Shown in pieces: positions 53,024 to 64,000 of a stretch of 64,000 nt of DNA. The stretch covers positions 39,545 through 103,544 of the forward strand of contig JABMLP010000041.1 of assembly GCA_013176395.1 (NCBI GenBank), given 5' to 3'. Under the pieces are notes generated by a model. It saw nothing but the letters and a program-made list of their open reading frames with translations, ran no database searches and was not told where the DNA came from. The position numbers and the translations under genes are program-made. The stretch comes from Venturia oleaginea. Taxonomy: Eukaryota; Ascomycota; Dothideomycetes; Venturiales; Venturiaceae. The first letter of the stretch is position 1. Each line of letters opens with the position of its first letter.

Positions 53024-55964
53024 TTTTATGTAGGTTGATGATGTGATGATTTGAAAGGATATTTCGCTCGGATCTGGAGTTGTTTATCGCGTTTTTTTGT
53101 TGCTGATGTGCTTGTTTTCCCGAATCATCAGGCACGTTTCGATTACTACACGGAAAGGGATAAAATGCTAACAATTGATAGGCTGCTGCTACTGTCTTTC
53201 ATAAGAATAATCACTAAACACTTCGGAAATTATGAGTTACAGATGCTCGCGCAAGCGAACGAGCCTTCACGTCAATATGTTCATCGATTCACTAGACGAA
53301 GTTTGGCATGCTAGGCAGTTTAGCAAAGACTTCTGCCGATCTCAGCCTTGGGGAGAAATCAAAGACTGTCAGTATAAAAGAAGCTTGGGACAGTTTTCAA
53401 ACCTACACAGGCAGCGGAATCCACAAGGCCATCGCGAGGCCCGCCCTCGTTCTTTCAGCCCCAAAGAGCAGTAATGCAATTCCACCATGCTCAATTTGCG
53501 CTGACCATCAATCAGATGCAGCCATCTGAGCCTTTCGAATGCAACCGTGCAGCATCCCCAAGATGAAATTAATGATATCCATCTTCATCATTCCATCACG
53601 TCGACCGACTGGAACTCAAGGACTTAGACGACCTACCTGGCACGCCCCCCCCCCTCAATCTTCTCCCCTGAGAACAGATATGGAAACATGCCTACTCATC
53701 AATATGGAAAAGGGACACGGTCGCCAGCTTTGACATTTTGATGCATCGTTGACTCTGCTGAATCGCAACTCAATTCTTGGAAGACTTATATATCAACGCC
53801 GCAGCTTGGCATACATGGATGTCTTGGAGTACCTTAGCTTTTCACGACTGCGTCGGGGTGGGCAAGCGGATGTTGACTTCAAACCCACCGGGGTGTGTAG
53901 TACCTGAGTTTAAAAGACTAGCGGTTTACTTTCGATATCTCCAAAGCAGTCCCAAAGTTCTACATCCTCCATGCTGTGGCGGGAGTGGATGGTTTTGGAG
54001 AATCATCCACCCTTATCTCCAACGTGGAACGTTCAAGCAGTACTCGTTTCTTGTAATCTTCTTCGACGCCATTGAAAGATGTCCACGGGTGTTACGACCA
54101 CAGTGAGTCAATAAAAATATCGATAATGATAAACTTCATCGTCTTCGTTTTCATCAACAATCCAATCCAAATCACAGACTGACATTCTAGTAACAGCTTG
54201 TATCGCGAACCGGTAGAATTCATCATCAAACCTCACAATTGTTAACTGCTACAGGTCCTTTCCAACAGCGGCATTGCCGTCACCATGCTTGCATGTGTGA
54301 CACTGGATCATGTTTGTATCTTTTGATGTTCGACGCAGAGTAGGTTATATAGTCGTACTGACCCATTCTATAGACGCAAACGCAGCGCCGCCTCTCGCGT
54401 TCTGCCGGCAAGCACTAGCGACTTCAATTGGAGCGGCTACAGTCAGGCTACGGTCTCGTTGGAGGCTTTTTGGTGTAGTGTGAACACCTTTAAAACAGAT
54501 CTATCGCCGTCTAGATGTTATGTCATCAACAGCTCCCACAATAGGTCAAGTCATGGGTTTTGTCATGCCAACTGCACTTCCAGATTTTGTCGACTGCGAG
54601 ATAGTTGAGAGGGTGTAGAGGCGAGTAAGAGTCGTGCAAGAAAAGATGTAAGTTGAAAGATGAGTATCTCCATCACTTTAACATCCAACACTCGACTTTG
54701 CAACCATCGCACTGGACCGTCGGCGGACGACCAAGTACTTTTTTCACATCACAGGAAATCTTGGAGGCGCGTCCCGTGCCCTGAACTATCGTGGTCACTC
54801 CGCTTTTGTTGCTGTTTACACCACAAGCCCAGTACAGGTTTATATACTCACACGCTCCACGTGCTGACGTGTGTACATCACTTTTCTTTGTTTAAGGGTC
54901 CTGAAAGACGCGGGAGATGTTTATGATCAACAGATTTGTAGCAGCAATATTCTAAACCATATATACCGCGCTTTCCTCTGCACATTCTCTCCGCAAGTAG
55001 CCTGACACCAAAGCCACCGACCATGTCCGTGGTCGTTTGAGATTCCACTCCCGGAGCTAGAAACGCGGGCGCTTTTTGGGGCATCGGTTCTCTTTTCCGC
55101 TATCTTGGATTGGAGAGCTGTATCAATGGATTGGAGAGTTGCAACGATGAACGCATTGAAATGATGAAGTATGGAACTTTCGATGGCCTATATCTTCGAA
55201 AATGTCTGTGATATTTTCTACCAGACTGACTTGTTTCTTTGGATGTTTCGTTTCGATTTTGTTTTATTCGCGTGCTCCCGTTGAAGTTTCTGTTGCGGTC
55301 TCTGACATGTGTAGCGTATGGTTGAGAGACTTTCGATCCCCTCGCATTCCTACTTCGTCAATAAATTGGCCTCCAATTTTTTCTTCATAAAGCTTGAATG
55401 TTGGTCGACTTGCATCGATATCAAGCGTGACTATCCCCTGCCTGTCTCAAGACTTCTGAGCTCGTAATTTATGCGAACATGGCTACGCGCGAGACTCACA
55501 GCCACAAACTCTGGTCTCCCAACTTCTATAAATATTTCCGCACCTTGATGTCGCCATTCATTTATCTCATCGAAGTTGCATGAATTTTCCCTCGCTGATT
55601 GGTTTTTGGAGTATTTCCGCCGTCGATTACGTCCGTCCTGCTATCAACTCCATCACTGACTACACCTTTAGTCGCTCAACTACGTGCGCACTCAATTAGT
55701 CTCACTCAATTACATGGGCAGGAGATATCAATCTCATGTTCAGATCATGGTATGATACTCGGAGCGTGACAGTCTAATTTGCAGTCTTTACGATCCAGAA
55801 TATATGCTGACTCCGCCTGCCTTGTCCACAAGTATACACCTGGTGGGCATATTATAAGTACAAGAACGCCTTTCATGGCATCCGTTCCACTTCTGTCAAA
55901 TTCTAAGCACACCACTCTTCTTATCCTCTGACTACACTCATTCAGCAAATAGGTCAACCTGACA
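53024..55964. other. About 2.9 kb without a supported gene
   Basis: Only short frames occur. One possible mini-gene lies at 55580-55699 (39 codons, MNFPSLIGFWSISAVDYV), about 45 bp after a TATAAATAT box at 55527. It has no homology I can name. The last 120 bp, with a TATTATAAGT box at 55851, are probably the promoter and leader of the secreted-protein gene. Confidence 0.45.
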
Positions 55965-56429
55965 ATGATCATGCTCTTCCAAAACGCCTTTGTTATACTT
56001 GCGCTTGCAGCGGTATCAATGGCAAGAGTTTCCAAGCCACAAATTCGATCTCAAGGTGCGATGTGCTTCGATGCCGGCGATTGTATTTTGGTATGTCTAA
56101 ACCTCCACTCCCTTCCAAGACAGCAAGCTTGCTAATTTCTCATAGTCAATGGCGACTTCCATGTCGTGGAACAGTTGCGATCGATCCCCTGAGAACAAAT
56201 ATCTCTTTGGACTTCTCGGGTGAGTGCATGCGTGTTTGATTTCTTTGTGGCTATCGGACTTCATTGTCTTAGAGCTTGTGCGCAAGACCTCTTTTGGCAA
56301 GGTCCTTTTCTAGCCCATGTGTCGCTTCATCGGCTGAGCAGCCCACATGATCTAACACGAGAGCCTAGGTCCTGTGTTGCCTCGAACGCAGCAAAGCCGG
56401 CAGCAGCACCAGCAGCTAGAGGAGCATGA
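55965..56429 (+). CDS. Small secreted cysteine-containing protein, three exons
   Basis: Exons 55965-56090, 56146-56219 and 56273-56429 join in frame after removal of two introns (GTATGT...GCTAAT...CATAG, 55 nt; GTGAGT...CTTAG, 53 nt). They give 118 residues. Residues 1-20 (MIMLFQNAFVILALAAVSMA) are a signal peptide. Five cysteines follow: MCFDAGDC, NSC, GAC and SC. The C-terminus is Ala/Pro-rich (AAKPAAAPAARGA). I recognise no domain. Its size, signal peptide and cysteines fit effector-like or cell-surface proteins of ascomycetes, but nothing proves a role. The start has good context (CTGACAATGATC). Pogo 3 begins 94 bp after the stop codon, within its likely 3' region. Confidence 0.6.
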
Positions 56430-56522
56430 GCGAGCAGCCTGATGAGCTCGCTTACTTCTGTTTGGAGAAGTAGCTGCTTAGTTAAAGAAGGGAAACGGTT
56501 GGAGGATATTCTTTTACATATA

Positions 56523-58335
56523 ACGTATTCGATCACCCAAGCGGTCAAAATTTGCCAAGACCCCATCTACTCTTCTTATTCTACTCTGTCTCAACAACGT
56601 AATGAGTTACTGCTCCAACACGAAGGGAGAATTCAGCTTGCAATCCAAGCTTTGAATACCGGCCAACTCCGAAGCCAATGGGCTGCTGCGAGCGCCTTCA
56701 ACGTTAAACAACAAACCCTCTCCGATCGCGTCAGAGGAGTCCCATTTATCCTCGAAAGACCACCAAACGGTCGGAAACTTACCCTTACCGAAGAGCAAAC
56801 GCTTGTCCGATATATTCTCGACCTCGATCGCGAGGATTTGCGCCCCGGCTGTGTGAGATGGCAGATATGGCGGATAAACTGTTGGTATACGCGGTGGAGA
56901 GCCAGTAGGGAAAAAGTGGGCTGAGAGGTTCGTAAAGCGCTCAGATGAGCTCAAGACAGCCTTTAATCGAGCCAAGGATAGGCAGAGGATACTACAGGAA
57001 GATTCAGAGATTATTGGCACGTGGTTCAAGCTCGTTGCAGGCACCAAGGCAAAGTACGGCATCCACGACGAGGATACGCACAACTTTGACGAGATTGGCT
57101 TCCAGATGGGTATTATTGGGTCAATGAAGGTCGTTACAGTCTCTGAGAGACGTACAAGGCCTGAACTCATTCAGCCGGGCGATCGCGAATGGGTTACGGT
57201 TATTCAGAGCATTTGCGCAACTGGGTATGCGACCCCGCCATTCATTATCTACAAAGGACGAGTTCACATCTCTACGCGGTATGAGGAGGCAGATATACCG
57301 CGCAATTGGAAGCTTTCAGTCTCTGAGAACGGCTGGACAAACAACGCGCTGGGTCTTGAGTGGTTGAAGCACTTTGACGCGCATACAAAGGCGCGGCAGG
57401 TGGAGGTGTATAGGCTGCTTATTTTGGACGGCCATGAGAGCCATCTCAGCCAGAATTTCAAGGACTACTGCCTCGAAAATAAGATTATAACCCTCTGCAT
57501 GCCATCGCACTCGTCGCATATACTCCAGCCCCTTGATGTGGTCTGCTTCTCGCCGTTGAAGCGCAAGTACTCCCAACGCGTTTGGGACTTGGTACACCGA
57601 CGCGTCTACCATATCAACAAGGAAGGCTTTCTCCCTGCCTTCAAAGACGCGTTTTTCGACGTATGTACAAAAGAGAACTGTCAAAAGGCCTATGAGGCAG
57701 TAGGGCCGGTCCCTATCGACGCGCAGGTGGTGTTGGATCGCCTTGAAGTACGGCTACGTACCCCGCCAGAACCCCGTCTCCCAGAAACGCCGTGGCAGTC
57801 AAAGACTCCAAGCAATACTCATGAATTTGGATCCCAATCCAAGCTCGTAAGCGAGTCTTTTACTCGGTCACCAGTTACTGCCCAGGCAGGCTTTTCCCAG
57901 CTTGTCAAGGGCGCTGAATTGATGCTGCACCAAAACGCTCTACTTGTTGCGCGCAACCGCGAGCTTGAAGAGCAATTGGCAGTAATGACGAAGCGAAAAT
58001 GGCGCAAAAGGAAGTGGATCCAGCAAGGTGGTACTATAGAGTATGGGACTGCAGCAGCGCAGGTAGCTGCAGAGGCGTCTGTAGCGCCTCATGGATCGAA
58101 GAAGGCTCGTGGTAGTGGTGATCAAGAAACAGCCCGACCAACTCAACGGCGCTGTGGGAACTGCGGCGCAACTGGGCATAATGCGCGAACTTGTAAAAAA
58201 GATATCGAGATATCTTCTGAATCAGATAGCAGCACGGCGGACTTAGAATCTATTGTTAATAGCGATGAAATTAAAGAGTCGTAATATAAGATGGTCGTGC
58301 CAAGCAATTCTGACGGGTTGGGTGATCGAATACGT
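56523..58335 (+). mobile_element. Pogo 3: nearly full-length pogo/Fot element
   Basis: An element of 1813 bp with inverted repeats beginning ACGTATTCGATCACCCAA at 56523 and, inverted, at 58335. TA flanks it on both sides (56521-56522 and 58336-58337). The repeats share only the ACGT start with pogo 1 and pogo 2, so it is a separate family. It carries a transposase with an intact catalytic region but a frameshifted N-terminal part. Confidence 0.93.
56596..58284 (+). pseudogene. Pogo 3 transposase, frameshifted between DNA-binding and catalytic domains
   Basis: The N-terminal frame has a Psq-type helix-turn-helix (HEGRIQLAIQALNTGQLRSQ to KQQTLSDRVRG) and the start of a CENP-B-type domain (GRKLTLTEEQTLVRYILDLD). 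Near 56850-56900 two single-base shifts are needed (through MADMADKLLVYA) to reach the frame that runs from about 56890 to 58284. That frame has KKWAERFVKRSDELKTAFNR; the catalytic NFDEIGFQMG (first D), LILDGHESHL (second D) and ILQPLDVVCF (third D); a coiled coil; and a CCHC knuckle (CGNCGATGHNARTC). The catalytic triad is complete, though NFDETGF is usual where NFDEIGF is read. With the two shifts the copy is probably inactive. Confidence 0.88.
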
Positions 58336-58819
58336 TATATATTATCTCTTTATATTCTAAAGCTATAACGTATTATACGGGTATATATAATAGCTTTAAA
58401 TTACGTAAACTTGCGTGATCCTACGTGATCCCGGAAGAAACATCCAAACAGATGGACATGCATCTTCCTTCTCCGACTTTGGGTAGTGTAATGTTGTGAT
58501 CGATTGTCGGTGAGGAAATCTTGGTATGATATGAGATGGTAAGGGTATCTTGCTTTCCAAGGAGTGAGTGGTAATGGATCTTTGAGTTGAGTTGAGTTGA
58601 GCTGAGCTGAGCTTTTGAAGTAACGAACAAAAAGGTAAGAAAGATATCGGTGAAAATAAGAACTTGAGAAACGACCCAAAATGTCGCGATTTTCCAGTAG
58701 TTTATGATGCGCAAGACTGGCCTGCTAAACACACGATATACGCCATTTCCAAAAAAAATCATCCCAAATTCTACCCCATCCACCTCACCACCCACCTTTC
58801 AACTCATCTCAACCCAAAC
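58336..58819. other. Intergenic, 3' flank of the Lon gene
   Basis: AT-rich sequence with a short GAGTTGAGTTGAGCTGAG repeat near 58580-58615. No gene is visible. The poly(A) region of the minus-strand Lon gene should lie here. Confidence 0.5.
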
Positions 58820-61739
58820 CTAAAGCCTCGAATCGAACCCACCCCACTTCCCCTCCCCAGGAAACTGCGCATCAGGCCAAACAACCCTCAACGCCTCCCA
58901 AATATGCTGCACCTTGACAATCGTCAGGCCCTCCAAAACCTCCCTAGGCAAATCCTTGACATCCTTCCGATTGCCATACGGAATCATCACAGTCTTGACT
59001 CCCGCAGTCATGGCACCGATGAGTTTCTCCTTGATACCACCGACCGGGGTGACTTTACCTCTCAGGGTGATCTCACCGGTCATTGCAATCTCAGGCGGCA
59101 CAGCGCGACCGCTAAAGAGGGAGATGAGAGCGATGGTGTGAGCCATGCCGGCCGAGGGGCCGTCTTTGGGTACGGCGCCGCCGGGGCAGTGAACGTGGAT
59201 GGAGCGGTTTTTCATAATATCTTCGTTAACGTCACTTGTCAAGCCAAGCTCGAAAGCGTGAGACTTGACCCAAGAAAGTGCAACCTCCACACTCTCCTTG
59301 AGAACATCGCCGAGTTTACCGGTAAGCTGGACACGTCCCTTACCAGGCATGTCTGCCACCTCGATAAAAAGGATGGAGCCTTGGCCTCCAGATGAATAGG
59401 CAACAAGTCCAGTGACAACGCCAGGACGGCCAACACGTTCGGCAATCTCCTCTTCGAACCGTTCGATGCCTAGAATATTTTCGAGGTCATCAACGGAGAC
59501 TTTAGGGTTGTAATCTTGATGTTTGACTGGTTCCGCTGCCACAGTCTCAAGATTAGAGTCCTGAGCTTCCGAAAACTCAACGGCCTTGTATCGACACACG
59601 GACCCAATTTCGCGTTCGAGGTTTCGCACGCCAGCTTCGCGCGTGTAAGCTGTGATAATCTTGTCGATAACATCATCCGGAATGTACACATTCTCTTGCG
59701 ACAAGCCATTCGTCATGACTTGTTTTGGCAATAGATGGCTCACAGCGATGTGTCGTTTCTCAAGAGTGGTGTATCCAGACAATTGAATCGTCTCCATCCG
59801 ATCCAACAATGGTGGAGGAATGGTATCCAAAGAATTTGCGGTGGCGATGAATAGGATCTTAGACAAATCGATGGGAATGTTGATGTAGTGATCAACAAAT
59901 GTGTGGTTCTGCTCCGGGTCCAAGACCTCCAACATAGCAGCAGAAGGATCACCTTGGAAATTTGCGTGACCAAGCTTGTCGATCTCATCGAGCAAGACGA
60001 CTGGATTGGCGACACCCACTTTCTTCAATCCATTGACAATCAAGCCAGGCATGGCAGCGACATAGGTCCGGCGGTGACCGCGAACTTCGGCCTCATCACG
60101 TACGCCACCAAGTGAAATCCGGTGGAATTTGCGTCCCAGCGCCGTAGCTATCGACTTTGCCAAAGACGTCTTTCCAGTTCCAGGAGGCCCAACGAGAAGC
60201 AAGATGGGAGCCTTGTCAACCATTCTCTTCTTCTCTCGAATGGCGAGTTCAGCCTCCGACGGTGGTTGCTCAACCTGTGGCTTCACTTCATCTCCGTCCT
60301 CAGAACTCGAAGAAGTAGAGGCCTTGTTGTTATCGACTATCTTCTGAATCTGAGCCTCCAGATCGGCATTGACACCCTGCTTCAATCTCAAAACTGCTAA
60401 ATATTCCAATAACCGCTTCTTAATCTTCTCAAGGCCGTAGTGATCATCATCCAATTGCTTCCGTGCTCGTGACAACACTGTCGAATTAAGGTTGTCTTCT
60501 GTAACTTTCGACCACGGAATTTCCGCCAGGTTCTCCAAGTAATTCCTGCACACCTGGTATTCAGCCTGTGCCGGGTTCATCTTCGTCAAACGTGCCATCT
60601 CTCGGTTGGCTACCTTCGAAGCCTCCGGTGTAAGTTGTGCAGCATCCAGTCTCTTCTTCAACTCTTCCATCTCATTCGGCTCCTCCGACTTAGGCTGACT
60701 CGGTCCACCCAAGAATCCAGGTGGGAGGTTGCCCTGACCCGACGACCTAAAACCTGATTGTAGTATGTTCCTCAAACGATCAACTTCCGTACCGCCCTGT
60801 TGTGAATCCGAGCTCGTAGCAGCCGTGATAGCCATCAGCCTGCCGTTTCCTTGTAACGTCGTAATCTGCCGATGCAGAACCTCGATGACTCGTTCCAGAC
60901 GTTCCTGTACCGACAGCGATGCCAGTATACGTAGCTTGTCATCATGCGTGCAATCGATGACATTAGCCATGAAATCCGCCAAACTGCCAGCTTCGGCTAT
61001 ATCTTTCCGCGCAATATATAATTCGAGCCTCCTAGCTAGCAACGGCGTCAAACTCATCGTCGGCGGCCTTGGGAGGAGTGAGGATAACCGTATCAACGCC
61101 AGAAACTCTCTGGACAACTGCTTCAAATCCGAAAACAGTGCCTGAATCGTCTCGTCTTTAGGATCAATACCTATCCCACGTTAGCTTTAACATCCCAACT
61201 CCAACAGCACGCTCTTCAGATTAAAGGGAGAGAAAGAGAGAGAGAGAGATGGACAAAAACTCACCAAGATCCTCAATCCCCACCAACTGCGCCTCAAAAT
61301 ACGGCCTCTCCCTAACAAACCTCTCAACCCTACACCTCTCCATCCCTTCAACAACAAGACTCAACTCCCCCTGCCGCCGTCCCTGCACACCACTAACCTT
61401 CGCCACACATCCCAAGCGAAACAAATCCCCCTTGGAAGCAGCAGCAGGATGCACATCCTCTGTAACACCTACAGCCCTCCCCTCCTGATCCGTCGGCGCC
61501 TGGATCAACAATTTTCCATCTGGACTCAGCAACGGCGACCCGATGGGCAAACATCCGACGATGATGGATTCCTCCGAGTTGCGGTTTGTAATTGTGTTCG
61601 CTTTGGAGTAGATGCGGGCGAGGAGGGCGGCGATGTCCGGGCGGTTGACGATGGAGATGCGGAGGGAGAGGCCTGGGAGGAGGACTTGGCCTTTTGGGAG
61701 GGGGATTATCGGGAGGACTTTGGAGGTGCGTTTGCCCAT
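58820..61739 (-). CDS. PLN: Peroxisomal Lon protease (Lon2/PLN type)
   Basis: An ATP-dependent serine protease that degrades damaged or misfolded proteins in the peroxisome matrix. Exon 1 (61739-61265) and exon 2 (61170-58820) are separated by a 94-nt intron (GTGAGT...GGATAG), joining GIEDLG to [10 protein letters not shown] and giving 941 residues. Residues 1-260 are the substrate-binding N-domain ([20 protein letters not shown]). The ATPase has Walker A GPPGTGKT at about 486-493 and Walker B VVLLDEID at about 549-556. The protease domain has Ser831 in KDGPSAG and Lys874 in GGIKEKL. The C-terminus is SRL, a PTS1 peroxisomal signal, which separates it from the mitochondrial Lon. All key residues are present and there is no sign of damage. 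Confidence 0.96.
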
Positions 61740-62295
61740 GATGATAAATAATTCTTTGGTGCTCTTCTATCCGTTTGGGTGCAGTTTTTGACTTTAGGAA
61801 TCGTTTTGTCGGGAGGATGCAAGGGAGTTTATGTTTGTTATCGGTAGGGTTGAAGTGTTCGATAGGTTTCGATAGAGGATGCTCGCGGCTGGGCGACAAT
61901 GATCGGCCGAGGTATTGTAGGCTCGCCACGGGCACATGAACGGGTATTGAAGTAATCTATCACGCCTTCGTTGACGATTTGATTGATGAATACAGTTGGT
62001 TGTAGTACTACTCGTACACAACCGTGTTTGACATCCGCTGTTATGTTATGCCGCCAACGCATTGAAAGGGACCCACCATCTGCATCTACATGCACCATTA
62101 GAAGCGGAAGTGCTTAATCCGATACAGGTAGAAGCAATATCCACAACGAGTAAATAAGTGAAATGCATACAACAAATAGCATCTTATTGCAATCAACACA
62201 ATCTTGGTATACCCAAATTCTGAACCAAAACGCCTTGCCGCATCTGGTGCCGCTTCCCGTGGCCGTTAAGCAATCCAGACATCCCTCTTCCCATG
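61740..62295. other. Intergenic, promoter of the Lon gene
   Basis: A 550-bp interval between the start of the Lon gene and the end of the GH15 pseudogene, both on the minus strand. No gene or repeat was recognised. Confidence 0.5.
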
Positions 62296-63965
62296 CTACC
62301 CCAGATCATACTTCAGCCATCTCCCACTCCCACCAACCCGCTCTAATTCGCACCTTCCTTGCCCTGACCGCCTGCAAAACGCCCCATAACTCCAAGTCAA
62401 ATCCCTAGCCACCTCCATAAACCCACTCACACGATGAAACTGCTCACTCATAGCACCCTCCCCATCAACATGCGTCTTCAACACAGCTAAGAACGAATCA
62501 CCCACACTCTGCAGTCTCTCGACAGCCTTGATGAAGATTGGATCACCCTTGGCATAGGTCCCAGTCTGCAAGTTATCACGGAGAGTAAGGGCTTTCCAAA
62601 ATGGCAAGCCACGCTGAGTCACTTTGAGAGAGCTGGTGGCGAGGAGGTGGAGACGGGTGCGGTAGAGCACTTCCGAAGTGGATGATGTGCAGAGGAACCA
62701 TGGGTTCCTGTTTCGGGAATAGTTTCGTAGCCGTCGTAGCCATCTTCTGGGTAGCGACCGATGCCAACACCGGCAAGCGGGTCATAGGAATCTTGCGATG
62801 GAACAGCGTTGATAGGAAACCGATGACGTTGGTCACGAACCATTTCGTACAGAGTAACCAAGATCTCGTCGCTGTATGCGCGTAGGAGCATTGAGATGCT
62901 GATGATGGGTCAGTGGAGCATTCGGGTGTTGTGCCGTGGATGGAGCCGAGGAGGATTCCGCAGTCTAGACCGCTGCGAGAAGAGTCGAGGGTTTCGACAA
63001 TGTGACCTTTGTTTGAATCCCAAAATCGGGGGAGCAAAGTGTTCTCGAGTTCCGAGGCTTGGTCGTAGTAGAATCGTGCAGACACCGTGGTCACCGAATG
63101 ACGAAGCAAGCTTGGAGCCTTCGCGGAGAGCACGTAATTGAACGATGGCGGTGAAGAAATGGAGTCCGTTGACTTCCTCCCAAAGGTCAAAACCAGACTC
63201 ACGCCAGAAGTGGGAAACGTACTCCAAATCCGCCTTGATGGTCGAGTTGGCGGGCAGTCGAGAGTCGTAGAGATCGGTAAAGAGGTTCACTCCGCTAGCG
63301 GAATTCCAGAGTTCAGAATGCGAAATGTTGTAAGCATGGAGATATTGCATCAACGTGATGGCTCGCAGAGGTGGCCCGTCTCTTTGCGGTCTACCCCAGT
63401 TATCCGTGAATGGCGTACCATCGACCATGAACTTTGGCTCGCCGAGACCTGAGAGATCCTCGAAACTGCCGGACGGATTGTCTGTGTGCTGGATTTTCTT
63501 CGAAAGACCAGCGTAGGCTTCGATGATTGGCACGACTTCGGAGGAAACGTAGGACGAGTCCTCTCTGTAGAGCTCGACGAGAGTGCCAACTGTGATGGCG
63601 GCATCACGTACCCCTGATCCTTGTAAGTACAATCACACACATACAACCGCAATATTTCACGTACATTGGTAGTAGTAGTTTGGGTGGTTTTTGGACGGGC
63701 TAGCAATCACTGTGCCAGGAGCAGCATCAGGAGCGTTGACTCCGCCAGGTGCAACATTGCGTAGCAGCTTGTCAAAGGCAACTTTCTGTTCCTGTTCTAA
63801 CCACGATAGCAGCGAAGATTGTGGACCGAGATCTGTCTTCTCGCCTTGCAGTGACTCTCCCAGCGGTCGTTGACTTGGTCGAAGATTCGAAGGTATCGAG
63901 AAAGCAAAGGCATAGGAGGCCAAGTAGGTGACGGTGACGATGACGATGGGTACTGAAGGTAACAT
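62296..63965 (-). pseudogene. Glucoamylase-type GH15 glycosidase, broken by several one-base frameshifts
   Basis: GH15 glucoamylases release glucose from starch ends and are normally secreted. Exon 1 (63965-63665) has a signal peptide (MLPSVPIVIVTVTYLASYAF) and the family block NHPNYYYQ. A 51-nt intron (63664-63614, GTACGT...ATCAG) leads to WVRDAAITVGTLVELY. Further blocks are NWGRPQRDGPPLRA and the catalytic-acid block ESGFDLWEEVNGLHFFTA. The frame then shifts near 63105 (into VSARFYYDQA), near 62905 (into LLRAYSDEILVTLYEM) and near 62705 (into NPWFLCTSSTSEVLYRT). The end keeps ARDLTWSYGAF, where a fourth shift seems needed. Overlap of the frames leaves no room for introns at these sites. 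It is either a decayed gene or a stretch of sequence errors. Confidence 0.82.
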
Positions 63966-64000
63966 GTTGATCAAAGTTCACCAGGAAATGTTGGAGCAAA

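Overview
The window reads as nuclear DNA of a filamentous ascomycete (Pezizomycotina). The evidence is short GT-AG introns with CTAAC-type branch sites, a U6 snRNA with the ascomycete-type sequence, a peroxisomal Lon protease ending in SRL, small cysteine-containing secreted proteins, and fungal Copia, Gypsy, pogo/Fot, PIF/Harbinger, Tad-like LINE and tyrosine-recombinase retroelements. The species cannot be named from the sequence alone.

Layout. Positions 1-43,100 are almost entirely a transposable-element (TE) island. It holds a solo LTR (470-660); a hypothetical ORF with four 54-residue repeats (1453-2607) set among dispersed non-coding repeats; a phosphoribosyltransferase relic (about 3.9-4.1 kb); complete Copia element A (5923-11539); and a four-level nest (11844-17924) in which a pogo element contains a solo LTR, which contains a PIF/Harbinger element, which contains a second pogo element. 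A U6 snRNA gene with two mRNA-type introns lies at 20249-20464. It is followed by broken Copia element B (about 20.9-27.3 kb), split by two tandem copies of a retroposon-like repeat; a Gypsy tail with head-to-head LTRs (27.3-28.1 kb); a small secreted-protein gene whose ATG is split by an intron (29203-29571); a solo LTR with a perfect target duplication (29806-29996); and a DIRS/Ngaro-like element (about 30.8-41.5 kb) split by very young Copia element C (32093-38293). A truncated Tad-like LINE lies at about 41.7-43.1 kb.

Positions 44,500-64,000 are mostly ordinary gene space: a glycine-zipper protein (44528-45292), an FMN-binding pyridoxamine-phosphate-oxidase-like protein (46611-47533), two unknown proteins (48498-49649; the three-exon 50021-53023), a second small secreted protein (55965-56429), a third pogo element just downstream of it (56523-58335), the peroxisomal Lon protease (58820-61739), and a glucoamylase-type GH15 gene broken by single-base frameshifts (62296-63965).

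Most TEs are dead or damaged by frameshifts, in-frame stops, internal deletions or nesting. Copia C (identical LTRs) and Copia A (one LTR difference seen) are recent. The least expected observations are the doubly interrupted U6 gene and the Copia C leader, in which about sixteen 72-bp repeats mostly carry a decoy copy of the gag start codon followed at once by a stop.
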